Positions 23,991 through 32,645 of a DNA stretch of 64,000 bases are shown here, in pieces. The notes under the pieces were generated by a model. The model was not told the origin of the DNA. It did no database searches and saw only the letters and a list, made by a program, of their open reading frames with translations. This stretch comes from Bacteroides sp. 519 (GTDB lineage Bacteria > Bacteroidota > Bacteroidia > Bacteroidales > Bacteroidaceae), in assembly GCF_010500955.1 (NCBI RefSeq), contig NZ_QVMJ01000003.1, positions 35,890-99,889 of the forward strand, in the 5' to 3' direction. The position numbers were made by a program, and so were the translations under genes. Numbering within the stretch: position 1 is the stretch's first letter; each line of letters starts with the position of its first letter.

Positions 23991-25514
23991 CAAAATACTT
24001 CTTTCTTTCTCAAGTATAGCCTTTAGTTCTTCAACCTTTTCGGGGTATTGTGCTGCAAGATTATTCTTTTCGCCAATATCCTCTTTGAGGTTATAGAGCT
24101 GCGGCTCCGGATTGTTACCTAACTCTGTATTTGTTAACCGGTTATAGGCAGCACCTTTACCTGGTGTAATATATTTCCATGTACCATTGGATACAGATAA
24201 GGAACCAGCCTGTTCAACAATATAATCGCGACCTTTAAGGTCTTTGCCTAACAGTGCATCCAGTTGGTTTCTTGTATCCGGAGCTGCCCCTTCGGGTATA
24301 TCAGCACCCAGCAGATTTGCTAATGAACCGAAAAGATCAATTTGCGATACTAACGCACTTGATACCGTTTGTTTAGTTTCTGCAGGCCAGCTTACAACAA
24401 ATGGAATACGTGTTCCGGCTTCGAATATACTGTATTTACCTCCACGGAATGGCCCCCAAGGACGGTGATCGCCTAATAACTCTACTGCTTGATCTTGATA
24501 ACCATCATCTACAACCGGGCCGTTATCGCTGGTAAGAATGATGAGGGTGTTTTCGGTTAATCCGTGTTTTTCGAGTGCTTCCATAATCTGACCAACACTC
24601 CAGTCGAACTCAAGAATGGCATCTCCACGTGGACCCATTCCGCTTTTGCCTGCAAACCGGGGATGCGGTACACGTGGTACATGAATATCGTTGGTTGCGA
24701 AATAGAGGAAGAAAGGCTTATCGTGGTTGTTTTCAATAAACTCCACAGCGTGGTGTGTAATGCTGTCGGCAATGTTTTCGTCTACCCACAAGGCTTGTTT
24801 GCCGCCTTTCATGTATCCAATACGTGAAATACCGTTTACAATAGCCTGATTGTGTCCGTGGTTAAGACTTGGTTTCTGTACATACAGCATTTCCGGATGA
24901 TCTTTTCCAAGCGGTTCGCCGGGGAATGGTTCTTTGTAGCTAACTTCAATCGGATCATTCGGATCCAGATTTACTATTCGTTGGTTCTCTACATATACAC
25001 AAGGTACACGGTCGCCCGTTGCTGCCATAATATAAGAATAATCGAAACCGATATCTGTAGGGCCAGGGGTGATAAATCCGTTCCAGTTCTGTGTACCTGC
25101 CTTGTCGCCTAATCCCAGATGCCACTTACCAACCGCACCGGTTGCGTATCCGTTGTTGCGAAACATATCGGCAATGGTAGTTTGTTCGGGGCGGATAACC
25201 ATTCCCGCATCGCCGGTAGCAATACCTGTATCGTTTCTTCGCCAGGCATATTGACCGGTTAACAGCGAATAACGCGAAGGGGTACTGGTGGCGGCAACAG
25301 CATGAGCATCGGTAAAGCGTACTCCGCGGCTTGCCAGTTTTTCTACATTTGGGGTGTGAATGGTAGGTTCACCATTGCAGCTTAAATCGCCATAACCTAT
25401 GTCATCGGCAAGTATTACAATGACGTTGGGTCTTTGTTCTGTTTGTTTCTTTTCGTTTCCTCCACAGGAAACCAGTAGGGTAGTGCCCAAACTCAGGGCA
25501 ATCGTTTTTTTCAT
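23982..25514 (-). CDS. Sulfatase lipoprotein (S1 family, Ser-type)
   Basis: Arylsulfatase-like enzyme (510 aa from MKKTIALSLG). The start at 25514 is chosen because it gives a lipoprotein signal (LLVSCGG). The 11-codon upstream extension is encoded by repeat DNA. The metal site LADDIGYGDLSCNG and the modification motif S77-T-P-S-R81 (TSTPSRYSLLTGQYAWR) are followed by GKWHLGLG and LTSDNGPV. It is a different subfamily from the neighbouring sulfatase, so the two probably remove sulfates at different positions of one glycan. It needs anaerobic formylglycine maturation. Confidence 0.9.
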   Translation of the reverse strand: MKKTIALSLGTTLLVSCGGNEKKQTEQRPNVIVILADDIGYGDLSCNGEPTIHTPNVEKLASRGVRFTDAHAVAATSTPSRYSLLTGQYAWRRNDTGIATGDAGMVIRPEQTTIADMFRNNGYATGAVGKWHLGLGDKAGTQNWNGFITPGPTDIGFDYSYIMAATGDRVPCVYVENQRIVNLDPNDPIEVSYKEPFPGEPLGKDHPEMLYVQKPSLNHGHNQAIVNGISRIGYMKGGKQALWVDENIADSITHHAVEFIENNHDKPFFLYFATNDIHVPRVPHPRFAGKSGMGPRGDAILEFDWSVGQIMEALEKHGLTENTLIILTSDNGPVVDDGYQDQAVELLGDHRPWGPFRGGKYSIFEAGTRIPFVVSWPAETKQTVSSALVSQIDLFGSLANLLGADIPEGAAPDTRNQLDALLGKDLKGRDYIVEQAGSLSVSNGTWKYITPGKGAAYNRLTNTELGNNPEPQLYNLKEDIGEKNNLAAQYPEKVEELKAILEKERSILKR

Positions 25515-25529
25515 GATGTATAATTTATT

Positions 25530-25693
25530 AATGTGCCAATGCGACAATGTGCCAATGTGCTAATGTGGCAATATAAGAATGTGCTAATTTACTAATTTTA
25601 ATTTTATTACTAATTTTTACATTGCCATATTTTCGTATTGGCACATTGTCGTATTAGTATATTGGCATATTGCCACATTTTCACATTTTCACA
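25530..25693. repeat. Imperfect long inverted repeat of aatgtgcc-type units
   Basis: The left part (25530-25605) repeats words such as aatgtgcc and aatgtgct. The right part (25620-25693) repeats their complements (ggcacatt, ggcatatt). The best paired stretch is gcgacaatgtgccaat on the left with its complement near 25636-25651. It fills the gap between susD and the sulfatase gene. Confidence 0.75.
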
Positions 25694-25699
25694 TTAGAT

Positions 25700-27325
25700 C
25701 TATTCCGCCAAATTAGGATTTATATTCTGTTCACTCTGCGGAACAGGCCATCTGTAATCCTTATCCTTGCGAAACTCTCTTTTACCTACATACCATCTAC
25801 CATATTTATCAACTGTTCCATCGGGTAGTTTGCTAACACGTTCCGAGCCGGGGAATGGTGCACCAAAAATGTTATCGTTCAGTACTTCGTGTGCAATTTC
25901 CCAACGCATCAAGTCCCAGTAACGAATACCTTCCATACCTAACTCTACCCGGCGTTCGTTACGCAGAATGGGCCGAAGCTTATCTGCATTTGTTTCAGTA
26001 ACCGCAGGCATATTTACCGAAGAACGTCCTCTTACCTTATTTATTGTATTGTCGAGCAAAGTAGTGGTTATTGCATCTCCTGCTTCCAACTTGGCCTCCA
26101 GATAACTAAGCAATACCTCGGCATAACGGATAATGGGAACATTGGCTCCATAACTGTTCAGGTTGCCGTTGAATCCTTCATCAAAGTATTTTCGCATCAT
26201 TAAACCTGTTTGGGTAGTTTGACCAGAAGATACTTTATCGGGACTGTTGGCATCCGGATGGCAGGAATATACCTTACCACGGAACGAAGCGCCATCGTAA
26301 TAAATAGTATAATCCAGGCGTGGGTCGCGATTCTCGCCAAGGTTATCCGGATTATACAAGGGGTTTTCGTAACTAAAAGGGGTACCATCGGTAAATTCAT
26401 AAGCTTCGAATAAACCACCACCTACATTAATTAAGCACCAGCCACCATCCATTACCGGAAAGGCATGTTGGGGTAAGGCGTTACCTGCCAGGTCTTGCAA
26501 ATATTGCATCGAGAAGATATTCTCTTTACTGTTTTCGTTAGACGGCAGGAATATGGTACTGTAATTGGGATCAATAATGTTATCGTCGAGTTCTATGATT
26601 TCTTCATAAACACTTGCTGCATCGGCAAAACGTTTATCGGCCATAAGCGTTCTGCCCAGAAATGCAAGAGCTGCTTGTTTAGAGGCTCTACCGTTTGATT
26701 TAAGGTCTTTGAAACGTGGAAGATCTGTTGTGCTTTCTCTAAGCTCGGTTATAATAAAATTAATAATATCTGCTTTCTTTGCTTTGGTAACAGTGTTGGC
26801 CTCATCTTTAGTTAATGTTTTAGTAACCAAAGGAACATCTCCCCAGAACTGAGACAAATAGAAATACTGGGTTGCCCGTAAGAAACGCGCTTCGGCTTTC
26901 AGGTGTCTGGCTGTTTCGGGGGCACTGGTAAGCTTATCAATCCCTTCGATAAACCGATTAGCACGGGCTATCTTGGTATACGAATTACTCCAGAGGTTAC
27001 TGATGTACCCATTATTTGCAAGCAAAGTTCCATCCGTCATTTTATGAAAGTTAGAGTTTTTCCCTCTACGGTCGTAAGCATTATCGGTGGGGAACTCCAT
27101 AAACAACAAACCGCCGTATGTCCACCAGTCGCTTGGGCTGTATTCGGGTGAGTTAAAGAGCACATTCGATTTGTATATTCCTGTAAGTGCAAGGATGGCA
27201 TTATCCTCGTCGTTCCAGAAATCGTTTTCGGCAAACTGGTCCATCGGGTTTCTTTCCAAATCGCAGGATGTTATAAACATCAGCGGCAGAAGTAATGTAT
27301 ATATAATGTATCTTATTGCTTTCAT
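25700..27325 (-). CDS. SusD/RagB-family glycan-binding lipoprotein (PUL2)
   Basis: Surface glycan-binding partner of the adjacent SusC (541 aa). It has a lipobox FITSC near residue 21, the N-terminal FAENDFWNDEDNAILALTGIY typical of RagB/SusD, AEARFLRATQYFYLSQFWGD, and a C-terminal segment RNERRVELGMEGIRYWDLMRW ending PVPQSEQNINPNL. It lies 5 bases after susC. The presence of sulfatases in the locus implies a sulfated ligand such as a host or algal glycan. Confidence 0.93.
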   Translation of the reverse strand: MKAIRYIIYTLLLPLMFITSCDLERNPMDQFAENDFWNDEDNAILALTGIYKSNVLFNSPEYSPSDWWTYGGLLFMEFPTDNAYDRRGKNSNFHKMTDGTLLANNGYISNLWSNSYTKIARANRFIEGIDKLTSAPETARHLKAEARFLRATQYFYLSQFWGDVPLVTKTLTKDEANTVTKAKKADIINFIITELRESTTDLPRFKDLKSNGRASKQAALAFLGRTLMADKRFADAASVYEEIIELDDNIIDPNYSTIFLPSNENSKENIFSMQYLQDLAGNALPQHAFPVMDGGWCLINVGGGLFEAYEFTDGTPFSYENPLYNPDNLGENRDPRLDYTIYYDGASFRGKVYSCHPDANSPDKVSSGQTTQTGLMMRKYFDEGFNGNLNSYGANVPIIRYAEVLLSYLEAKLEAGDAITTTLLDNTINKVRGRSSVNMPAVTETNADKLRPILRNERRVELGMEGIRYWDLMRWEIAHEVLNDNIFGAPFPGSERVSKLPDGTVDKYGRWYVGKREFRKDKDYRWPVPQSEQNINPNLAE

Positions 27326-27330
27326 CTGAC

Positions 27331-30300
27331 TTAGAAATTAAGGTTTATACCAAAAGTAATTGTTCTCAAAATTGGGTAATAATCGCCACCTGTATTGATT
27401 TCGGGGTCCCAACCTTCCGGATAATTGTTGATTGAGAACAGATTTTCGCCCTGAGCGTATATACGTATGTTCTTTACACCTATACGATTTACCAACGTGA
27501 TTGGTAATTTGTATCCTATTTGCAAGTTCTTTAACCGCAAATAAGAAGCGTTACGTATCCAGTAATCGGATGATACTGTGTTGGGTGAGCCTGTATTGGA
27601 AAGAGATTCCAAACGCGGATATTTAGGATAGCGTGTCGGGTTTTCCGGATCGAACGCACCGTCGGCCTGCCAGCGTTGAATGTTACCATTGTTGCTCCAT
27701 AATGCATATCCGGCATAATTATTCAGCAACCCTTTTACGCCTGATACGCCTTGGAAGAATAAAGAGATATCAAAATCTTTATACTGAGCACCAAGGTTTA
27801 TACCATAACTGTATTTAGGGATACGCGAGCCCAGATATACACGGTCGTACTTTGCATCAACAACACCATCGGGAACTCCGTCGGGGCCACTTATATCTTT
27901 ATAACGAAGATCTCCGGCTACCGGCTTCGGGGTTATGGACGATTGATTGTGCCATGCTGCAATATCGGCTTCGTTAAGAAATACACCATCGCTAACATAA
28001 CCGTAATACATTTGCATTGGATAACCAATAAACAAGTCGCTTCCATTACCTACCATACCATTGGGCTGTTCAACGTTCCCTACACCAAGTGTTAAGAGTT
28101 CGTTTTTAAGGTAAGTAACGTTTGCGTTAATGTTGTAATTAACTTTACCAATGCGGTGGCGATGACCCAGTTCAAACTCCCAACCGGAGTTTTTAAGTTT
28201 ACCAGTATTCGTTACAGATACTTTTTGCCCCAATACGTTCGATACACTACCCGAAGGGCTGTACAGAATGTCGGTTGTTTTTCTGTAAAAATAAGAAGCA
28301 TTTAAGCTTAGTAAACCTCTCCATAAAATCATTTCGAAACCGGTATCAATGGTTTCTGTTTCTTCCCATTTAATCCGTGGGTCGGTTGCGGTAGTTACTG
28401 CTGCTCCTTGCTGGTAGGTATCGCCAAATGGATAGTTCTGGCCCAGTGAATATACTGTTTGATATGGATAGTTACCAATATTCTGATTACCCAATCTACC
28501 CCACGAAGCTTTAAGTTTCAGGTTAGACAACCATTCCATGTTCTCGTTTTCACGGATAAAGGCTTCTTCGGATATTTTCCATCCCAATGCAAATGATGGG
28601 AAGAAAGCAAATTTATTATCCTTCGGGAAACGTGACGAACCATCGTAACGAACAGTTGATTCGAACAGATAACGTTCGGCATAGTTATATTGCAACCGGC
28701 CGAAATAAGATTGTATAGCCCATTGGTTTCCTGTTCCTTCGTTCTTCTGATTATCGGGCGATCCGGCATTGAGTTCATGTAAGGTATTTCCAGGGAAGTT
28801 GTCGCGTGTACCTTTCAAAGAACTATAATCTTGTTCTTCCCATGAGTATCCTACCAAAACTCCCAGATTATGTACATTGGCAAATGTTTTGGAATAATCG
28901 GCTGTAGCCTGAAATGTTTTATAAACGGTTTTAGTCATGGTGTTTTGCATCCACGATGGTCCCAATGTACGTCCACCTTCCAGGTTATGTGTAGATTTAA
29001 AGCCTCTTTCTTCGCCGTTGGTGTATTTAAACGCACCAATACCCGAAATGGTAAGATCTTTTATAGGATTATAATCCAGACGCACATTTGCATTCACAGA
29101 GAATACTGGTTTTTCAAAGAACGAAGGGCTCATAACCCATGATACGGGTGTACCATGTTGCTCCGGTCCTACTCCAAAGCTGCCATCGGATACTACAGTA
29201 GGTTTTAATCCCGGAAAGCGAACTGCTTTTTGTATAATTCCGGTCATTCCACTGGCATCGTCTCCACCAATAATATTGGGTTCTTTGCGCATGCCATACG
29301 TCCCCGACAAGCGGGTGGTTAGCTTAAGGCCTGTTGCCAGTTCGTTTATAATATTTGCACGACCATCGTAACGGGTGTAATTGTTCTTATCTACAATACC
29401 ATCCTGCGACATGTATCCAAAGGATAACATATACCTGTTCTTCTGGCTTCCACCATTGATTGAAACATTGTGGCTTGTTTGAAATCCGCGGTTACCGAGT
29501 ATCTTTTTCAGATACTTTTCATTTGCATAATTATCAGGATCGCTTCCGTCCTGAAGTTTTCTGATTACCTCGGCCGAATATTCTTCACGGCCCACAGCCT
29601 TATTATAAAGGTCGGCCCACTCCCACGAGTTAACAAACTCCGGTAGTTCGGTAGCTTCGTTAAAACCTACATACCCATTGTATGTTACTGAGATCTTTCC
29701 TTCCGCACCGGTTTTGGTTGTAACCAGAATAACCCCGTTAGCTGCCCGCGAACCATAAATAGCTGCCGATGAGGCATCTTTAAGTACAGAAATACTCTCT
29801 ACATCGTCGGAATTGATGGTATTTAAATCGCCTGGGATACCATCAATCAACACCAATGCATCGGATTTGCTATCAGTATCACTGCTTCCTATAGAGCCAA
29901 CACCACGTACCCGGATAGTTCCACTGCCATCACCAGGTTTTCCCGAACGTTGTATTACACTAACACCCGGCATTAATCCGGCCAGTGCATTCGATAATTG
30001 CGGTGTAGAACGGTTGGATAATTCTTTTGTACCCACCTGCGAGATAGAACCGATAACATTTACTTTCTTTTGGATACCATACCCCACAACAACTACTTCG
30101 CCAAGGGCTTGTGCATCTTCTTCCAGCTTAATCTGGTAGCTACGGCTGGAGGTAACTTTTACTTCCTGTGTTGTATAGCCGATAAAGGTTACTACAAGTA
30201 CACTTCCTGGTGCAGCTTTTAGTATAAACTCTCCATCGAGATTGGTAATTGTACCGTTATTGGTTCCTTTTTCAAGTACATTGGCACCGATAATAGGTTC

Positions 30301-30708
30301 ACCAAACGCATCTACAATTTTTCCTTTTATAAATCCGTCATCCTGATCGCGCGAAGGCAGTACTACGATTTTGTTGTTTTCGATACGATAATCGTTTTTA
30401 CGCAATACTTGTTTAAGAACTTCTTTTATATCTTTCCGGTTGACGTTTAGTGATACGGTTTGCGAAAGATCAATGTCGGAATGATTAAAAAAGAATACGA
30501 ATTGTGTTTCGGATTCAATAGCTTTAATTGCCTCTTCCAGAGTAACGTTAGTAAGATTAAATGTAATCTTTGTGTCTTGTGCATAGCTTTGAGCTGCGGT
30601 TAACTGTAGTATGGAAACGACAGTAAACAGGACTATCAGTTTCATTTTTTTGAACGAATTAATGTTAAGAAAGGACATAGTTACTCCCTTCATGGACTTT
30701 TTTTTCAT
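27331..30708 (-). CDS. SusC/RagA TonB-dependent transporter with STN domain (PUL2)
   Basis: A 1125-aa outer-membrane importer. The signal peptide is QLTAAQSYAQ-like. It is followed by an STN domain (about 45-110, KITFNLTNVTLEEAIKAIE), a carboxypeptidase-regulatory-like domain (IKGKIVDAFGEPIIGANVLE), the TonB-box region ALGEVVVVGYGI, a plug, and a barrel ending FGINLNF. The STN domain ties it to the FecR/ECF pair at 30.9-32.6 kb. An internal Met (MKLIVLFTVV) is an alternative start. It is co-transcribed with susD (5-base gap). Confidence 0.93.
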   Translation of the reverse strand: MKKKSMKGVTMSFLNINSFKKMKLIVLFTVVSILQLTAAQSYAQDTKITFNLTNVTLEEAIKAIESETQFVFFFNHSDIDLSQTVSLNVNRKDIKEVLKQVLRKNDYRIENNKIVVLPSRDQDDGFIKGKIVDAFGEPIIGANVLEKGTNNGTITNLDGEFILKAAPGSVLVVTFIGYTTQEVKVTSSRSYQIKLEEDAQALGEVVVVGYGIQKKVNVIGSISQVGTKELSNRSTPQLSNALAGLMPGVSVIQRSGKPGDGSGTIRVRGVGSIGSSDTDSKSDALVLIDGIPGDLNTINSDDVESISVLKDASSAAIYGSRAANGVILVTTKTGAEGKISVTYNGYVGFNEATELPEFVNSWEWADLYNKAVGREEYSAEVIRKLQDGSDPDNYANEKYLKKILGNRGFQTSHNVSINGGSQKNRYMLSFGYMSQDGIVDKNNYTRYDGRANIINELATGLKLTTRLSGTYGMRKEPNIIGGDDASGMTGIIQKAVRFPGLKPTVVSDGSFGVGPEQHGTPVSWVMSPSFFEKPVFSVNANVRLDYNPIKDLTISGIGAFKYTNGEERGFKSTHNLEGGRTLGPSWMQNTMTKTVYKTFQATADYSKTFANVHNLGVLVGYSWEEQDYSSLKGTRDNFPGNTLHELNAGSPDNQKNEGTGNQWAIQSYFGRLQYNYAERYLFESTVRYDGSSRFPKDNKFAFFPSFALGWKISEEAFIRENENMEWLSNLKLKASWGRLGNQNIGNYPYQTVYSLGQNYPFGDTYQQGAAVTTATDPRIKWEETETIDTGFEMILWRGLLSLNASYFYRKTTDILYSPSGSVSNVLGQKVSVTNTGKLKNSGWEFELGHRHRIGKVNYNINANVTYLKNELLTLGVGNVEQPNGMVGNGSDLFIGYPMQMYYGYVSDGVFLNEADIAAWHNQSSITPKPVAGDLRYKDISGPDGVPDGVVDAKYDRVYLGSRIPKYSYGINLGAQYKDFDISLFFQGVSGVKGLLNNYAGYALWSNNGNIQRWQADGAFDPENPTRYPKYPRLESLSNTGSPNTVSSDYWIRNASYLRLKNLQIGYKLPITLVNRIGVKNIRIYAQGENLFSINNYPEGWDPEINTGGDYYPILRTITFGINLNF

Positions 30709-30715
30709 ACATTTG
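30708..30715 (+). promoter_or_regulatory. Plus-strand -7 box antisense to the susC start (PUL2)
   Basis: TACATTTG matches TAnnTTTG and begins at the last base of the susC start codon complement. This is exactly the same position as the box at 10389 relative to the PUL1 susC. No good -33 box is visible. It faces a hairpin at 30784-30814. Confidence 0.4.
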
Positions 30716-30721
30716 CATCGA

Positions 30722-30822
30722 TTTGTTAAACATTGGCTCCCAATGCTTCAACTTCTGAGAGCCGTTTTAATTTGGAAATCATTATCAGGCGAATGTTGGT
30801 AGCATTTGCCTGATTCTTAAGT
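30722..30822 (+). ncRNA. Candidate cis-antisense small RNA over the PUL2 susC leader
   Basis: The layout matches 10402-10494: -7 box at the susC start codon, then about 70 bases, then a 12-bp stem with 7-nt loop (30784-30795 with 30803-30814, one G-T pair) followed by TTCTT. The U-run is weaker than in the PUL1 case. It also holds a small stem cattgg/ccaatg at 30731-30745. It would base-pair with the susC 5' leader. Ends are estimates, and the hairpin could instead terminate the fecR transcript. Confidence 0.4.
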
Positions 30823-30883
30823 GCTTTTCATTTCTTTGTTTTTACTTCATAGGCTTCGTAGATTTTTAGTTGTCAATAATATG

Positions 30884-31867
30884 TTATTTAGGACGTATTG
30901 TTGCTGTTTTATTATCTATCTGGTATCGTATGGGAGCTATTAGCCCAAGCAGTTTGAATATTTCTTCTTTGTCCTCGTGCCGTATGGTTAATGAAAGCCG
31001 CTGATTTAAATCAACCTTTTTGTCGACAACAATTTTGATGTTATACCAACGTTCCATTTTAAATAATATGGTTTGAAGCTTTTCTTTGTTAAATACCAAT
31101 TTATCATTAATCCAAACAATATAATCTTTGGCATCAACTTCGGTTAGTTTATAATCTTTAGATACACTGTCCCAAAGTAATTTCTGATTGGGTTTCATCA
31201 TTATCCGTTCATTGGTTCTGGGAATAAATGCTTCTACTTTGCCCGATACCAAAACTGTTTCTGTGGTAGATTGGTTATCGTAATCTTTCATATTAAACTG
31301 TGTACCTAATACTTTTATGTGTATGTTATCAGTTTCAACAATAAAAGGGGCATCTTTATTCTCGGTTACTTCAAAATATGCTTCTCCGTTAACCTTAACA
31401 TTTCGCGAGGTTGCGGCAAATACATCCGGATAAGTTAGTTTACTATTACCATGCAGCCACACTTTCGACCCATCGGGTAATACAACCGATCCTTTGCTGT
31501 CGGCTCCCATTAAAAAGTTGTTTTTTACAATCACTTCAACAGGAATGTCTTGTTTGGCAGATTTGTTTCCAATCATGTATCCGATACCTGTGGTTACAAT
31601 AAGTAATACAACAGCAGCAGCAATTCTGCCTAATTGAATGCTGAGGGTTCTGTTTTTCCGTGTCTCGACATTGTGAATAAACTGATTGAATGCTTTTTCT
31701 TTATATTCGGAACTAAAACGACTACCAATGCCTGATGCAAGCCATGCATCGCGCATTGCGGAGAATTCTTTTTTATTCTCTTCATCTTGTTGCAGCCATT
31801 CCAATAGCTGTTTCTTTTCTGCTTCATTGGCTTCGCCTTGCAGATATTTTGTGATTAATTCGTTCAT
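30884..31867 (-). CDS. FecR-family anti-sigma factor (PUL2)
   Basis: A 327-aa membrane anti-sigma factor. The N-terminal region (MNELITKYLQGEANEAEKKQ) is the sigma-binding domain. One membrane helix lies near 82-102 (IAAAVVLLIVTTGIGYMIG). The FecR domain carries VVLPDGSKVWLHGNSKLTYP and the C-terminal DUF4974-type domain MERWYNIKIVVDKK. It is separated from susC by 175 bases. It is transcribed away from its presumed partner sigma factor (32037-32603), with a 169-base divergent gap between them. Confidence 0.92.
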   Translation of the reverse strand: MNELITKYLQGEANEAEKKQLLEWLQQDEENKKEFSAMRDAWLASGIGSRFSSEYKEKAFNQFIHNVETRKNRTLSIQLGRIAAAVVLLIVTTGIGYMIGNKSAKQDIPVEVIVKNNFLMGADSKGSVVLPDGSKVWLHGNSKLTYPDVFAATSRNVKVNGEAYFEVTENKDAPFIVETDNIHIKVLGTQFNMKDYDNQSTTETVLVSGKVEAFIPRTNERIMMKPNQKLLWDSVSKDYKLTEVDAKDYIVWINDKLVFNKEKLQTILFKMERWYNIKIVVDKKVDLNQRLSLTIRHEDKEEIFKLLGLIAPIRYQIDNKTATIRPK

Positions 31868-31963
31868 TTCTTTAGTATTTGAGTTGCCTCCTTATTATAT
31901 CACAGTTGAAAACCAATTATCCCTACCTTGGGGTTATGTTTTTTTTGACCTACTTTCAACCAT

Positions 31964-31993
31964 TTTGATTTAGGAGGAAAATTATTACCTTTG
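31964..31993 (+). promoter_or_regulatory. Bacteroides-type promoter of the PUL2 ECF sigma gene
   Basis: TTTG at 31964-31967, 18 bases, then TACCTTTG at 31986-31993: close to the full consensus. The ATG lies at 32037. Confidence 0.75.
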
Positions 31994-32036
31994 TATTTAA
32001 ACCCGGCTAACCAGAGAAGATATAGACAAATATACT

Positions 32037-32603
32037 ATGAGTATAACCAAACAAAAAGTAATGTATAATGCATTCGAGAATCTTTTCTTGGAATATTTTG
32101 AGCCATTGGTTACTTATGCTTATCGTTATCTGAATGACTGGCAAATAGCAGAAGACATTGTACAGGATACTTTCCTTTCATTATGGACCAATAAAGAACA
32201 GGTAGATTTCAGTATATCGGTGAAACCTTATCTTTACCGTGCAGTTTACAATAAATCCATCAATCATATACAGCAGGCCTATAACCAACGGCGGGTTAGT
32301 TCGGAAGATACCGATTCACTGATTAACCGGATAATAATGGAGTTTAACCAGTATGATACTTTGCTGGCTAAAGAGGTTGATATGAAAATTGATCGTTTTG
32401 TAGAAACACTACCACCTCAATGCAAAAACGTATTTATATTGAGCAGGAAAAAGCATCTTAAGAATAAAGAAATAGCAGAAACGCTGGGGATCAGTGAAAA
32501 GGCCGTAGAAAAGCATATCTCTAAAGCACTTCTTGAAATACGTCAGCATTTGCGTAAATTGGATCTTCTTATACTATTGATGGCTTATTTTCTGCACAAA
32601 TAA
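32037..32603 (+). CDS. ECF RNA polymerase sigma factor (PUL2)
   Basis: A 188-aa sigma-70 family protein. Region 2 has EPLVTYAYRYLNDWQIAEDI and DTFLSLW. Region 4 has NVFILSRKKHLKNKEIAETL and GISEKAVEKHISKAL. It presumably drives susC/susD of PUL2 when released from FecR. An alternative Met (32061, MYNAFENLF) is possible. It is divergent from fecR, unlike the usual co-directional sigma-fecR arrangement seen in PUL1. Confidence 0.92.
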   Translation: MSITKQKVMYNAFENLFLEYFEPLVTYAYRYLNDWQIAEDIVQDTFLSLWTNKEQVDFSISVKPYLYRAVYNKSINHIQQAYNQRRVSSEDTDSLINRIIMEFNQYDTLLAKEVDMKIDRFVETLPPQCKNVFILSRKKHLKNKEIAETLGISEKAVEKHISKALLEIRQHLRKLDLLILLMAYFLHK

Positions 32604-32622
32604 TATCACAACACAACTCTTA

Positions 32623-32639
32623 AATCCCCATAGGGGATT
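32623..32639. terminator. Short hairpin between convergent genes
   Basis: aatcccc-ata-ggggatt, a 7-bp perfect stem with a 3-base loop, lies between the ends of the ECF sigma gene and the permease gene. It has only a weak T-run on either side, so termination is plausible but not certain. Confidence 0.5.
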
Positions 32640-32645
32640 CATATA

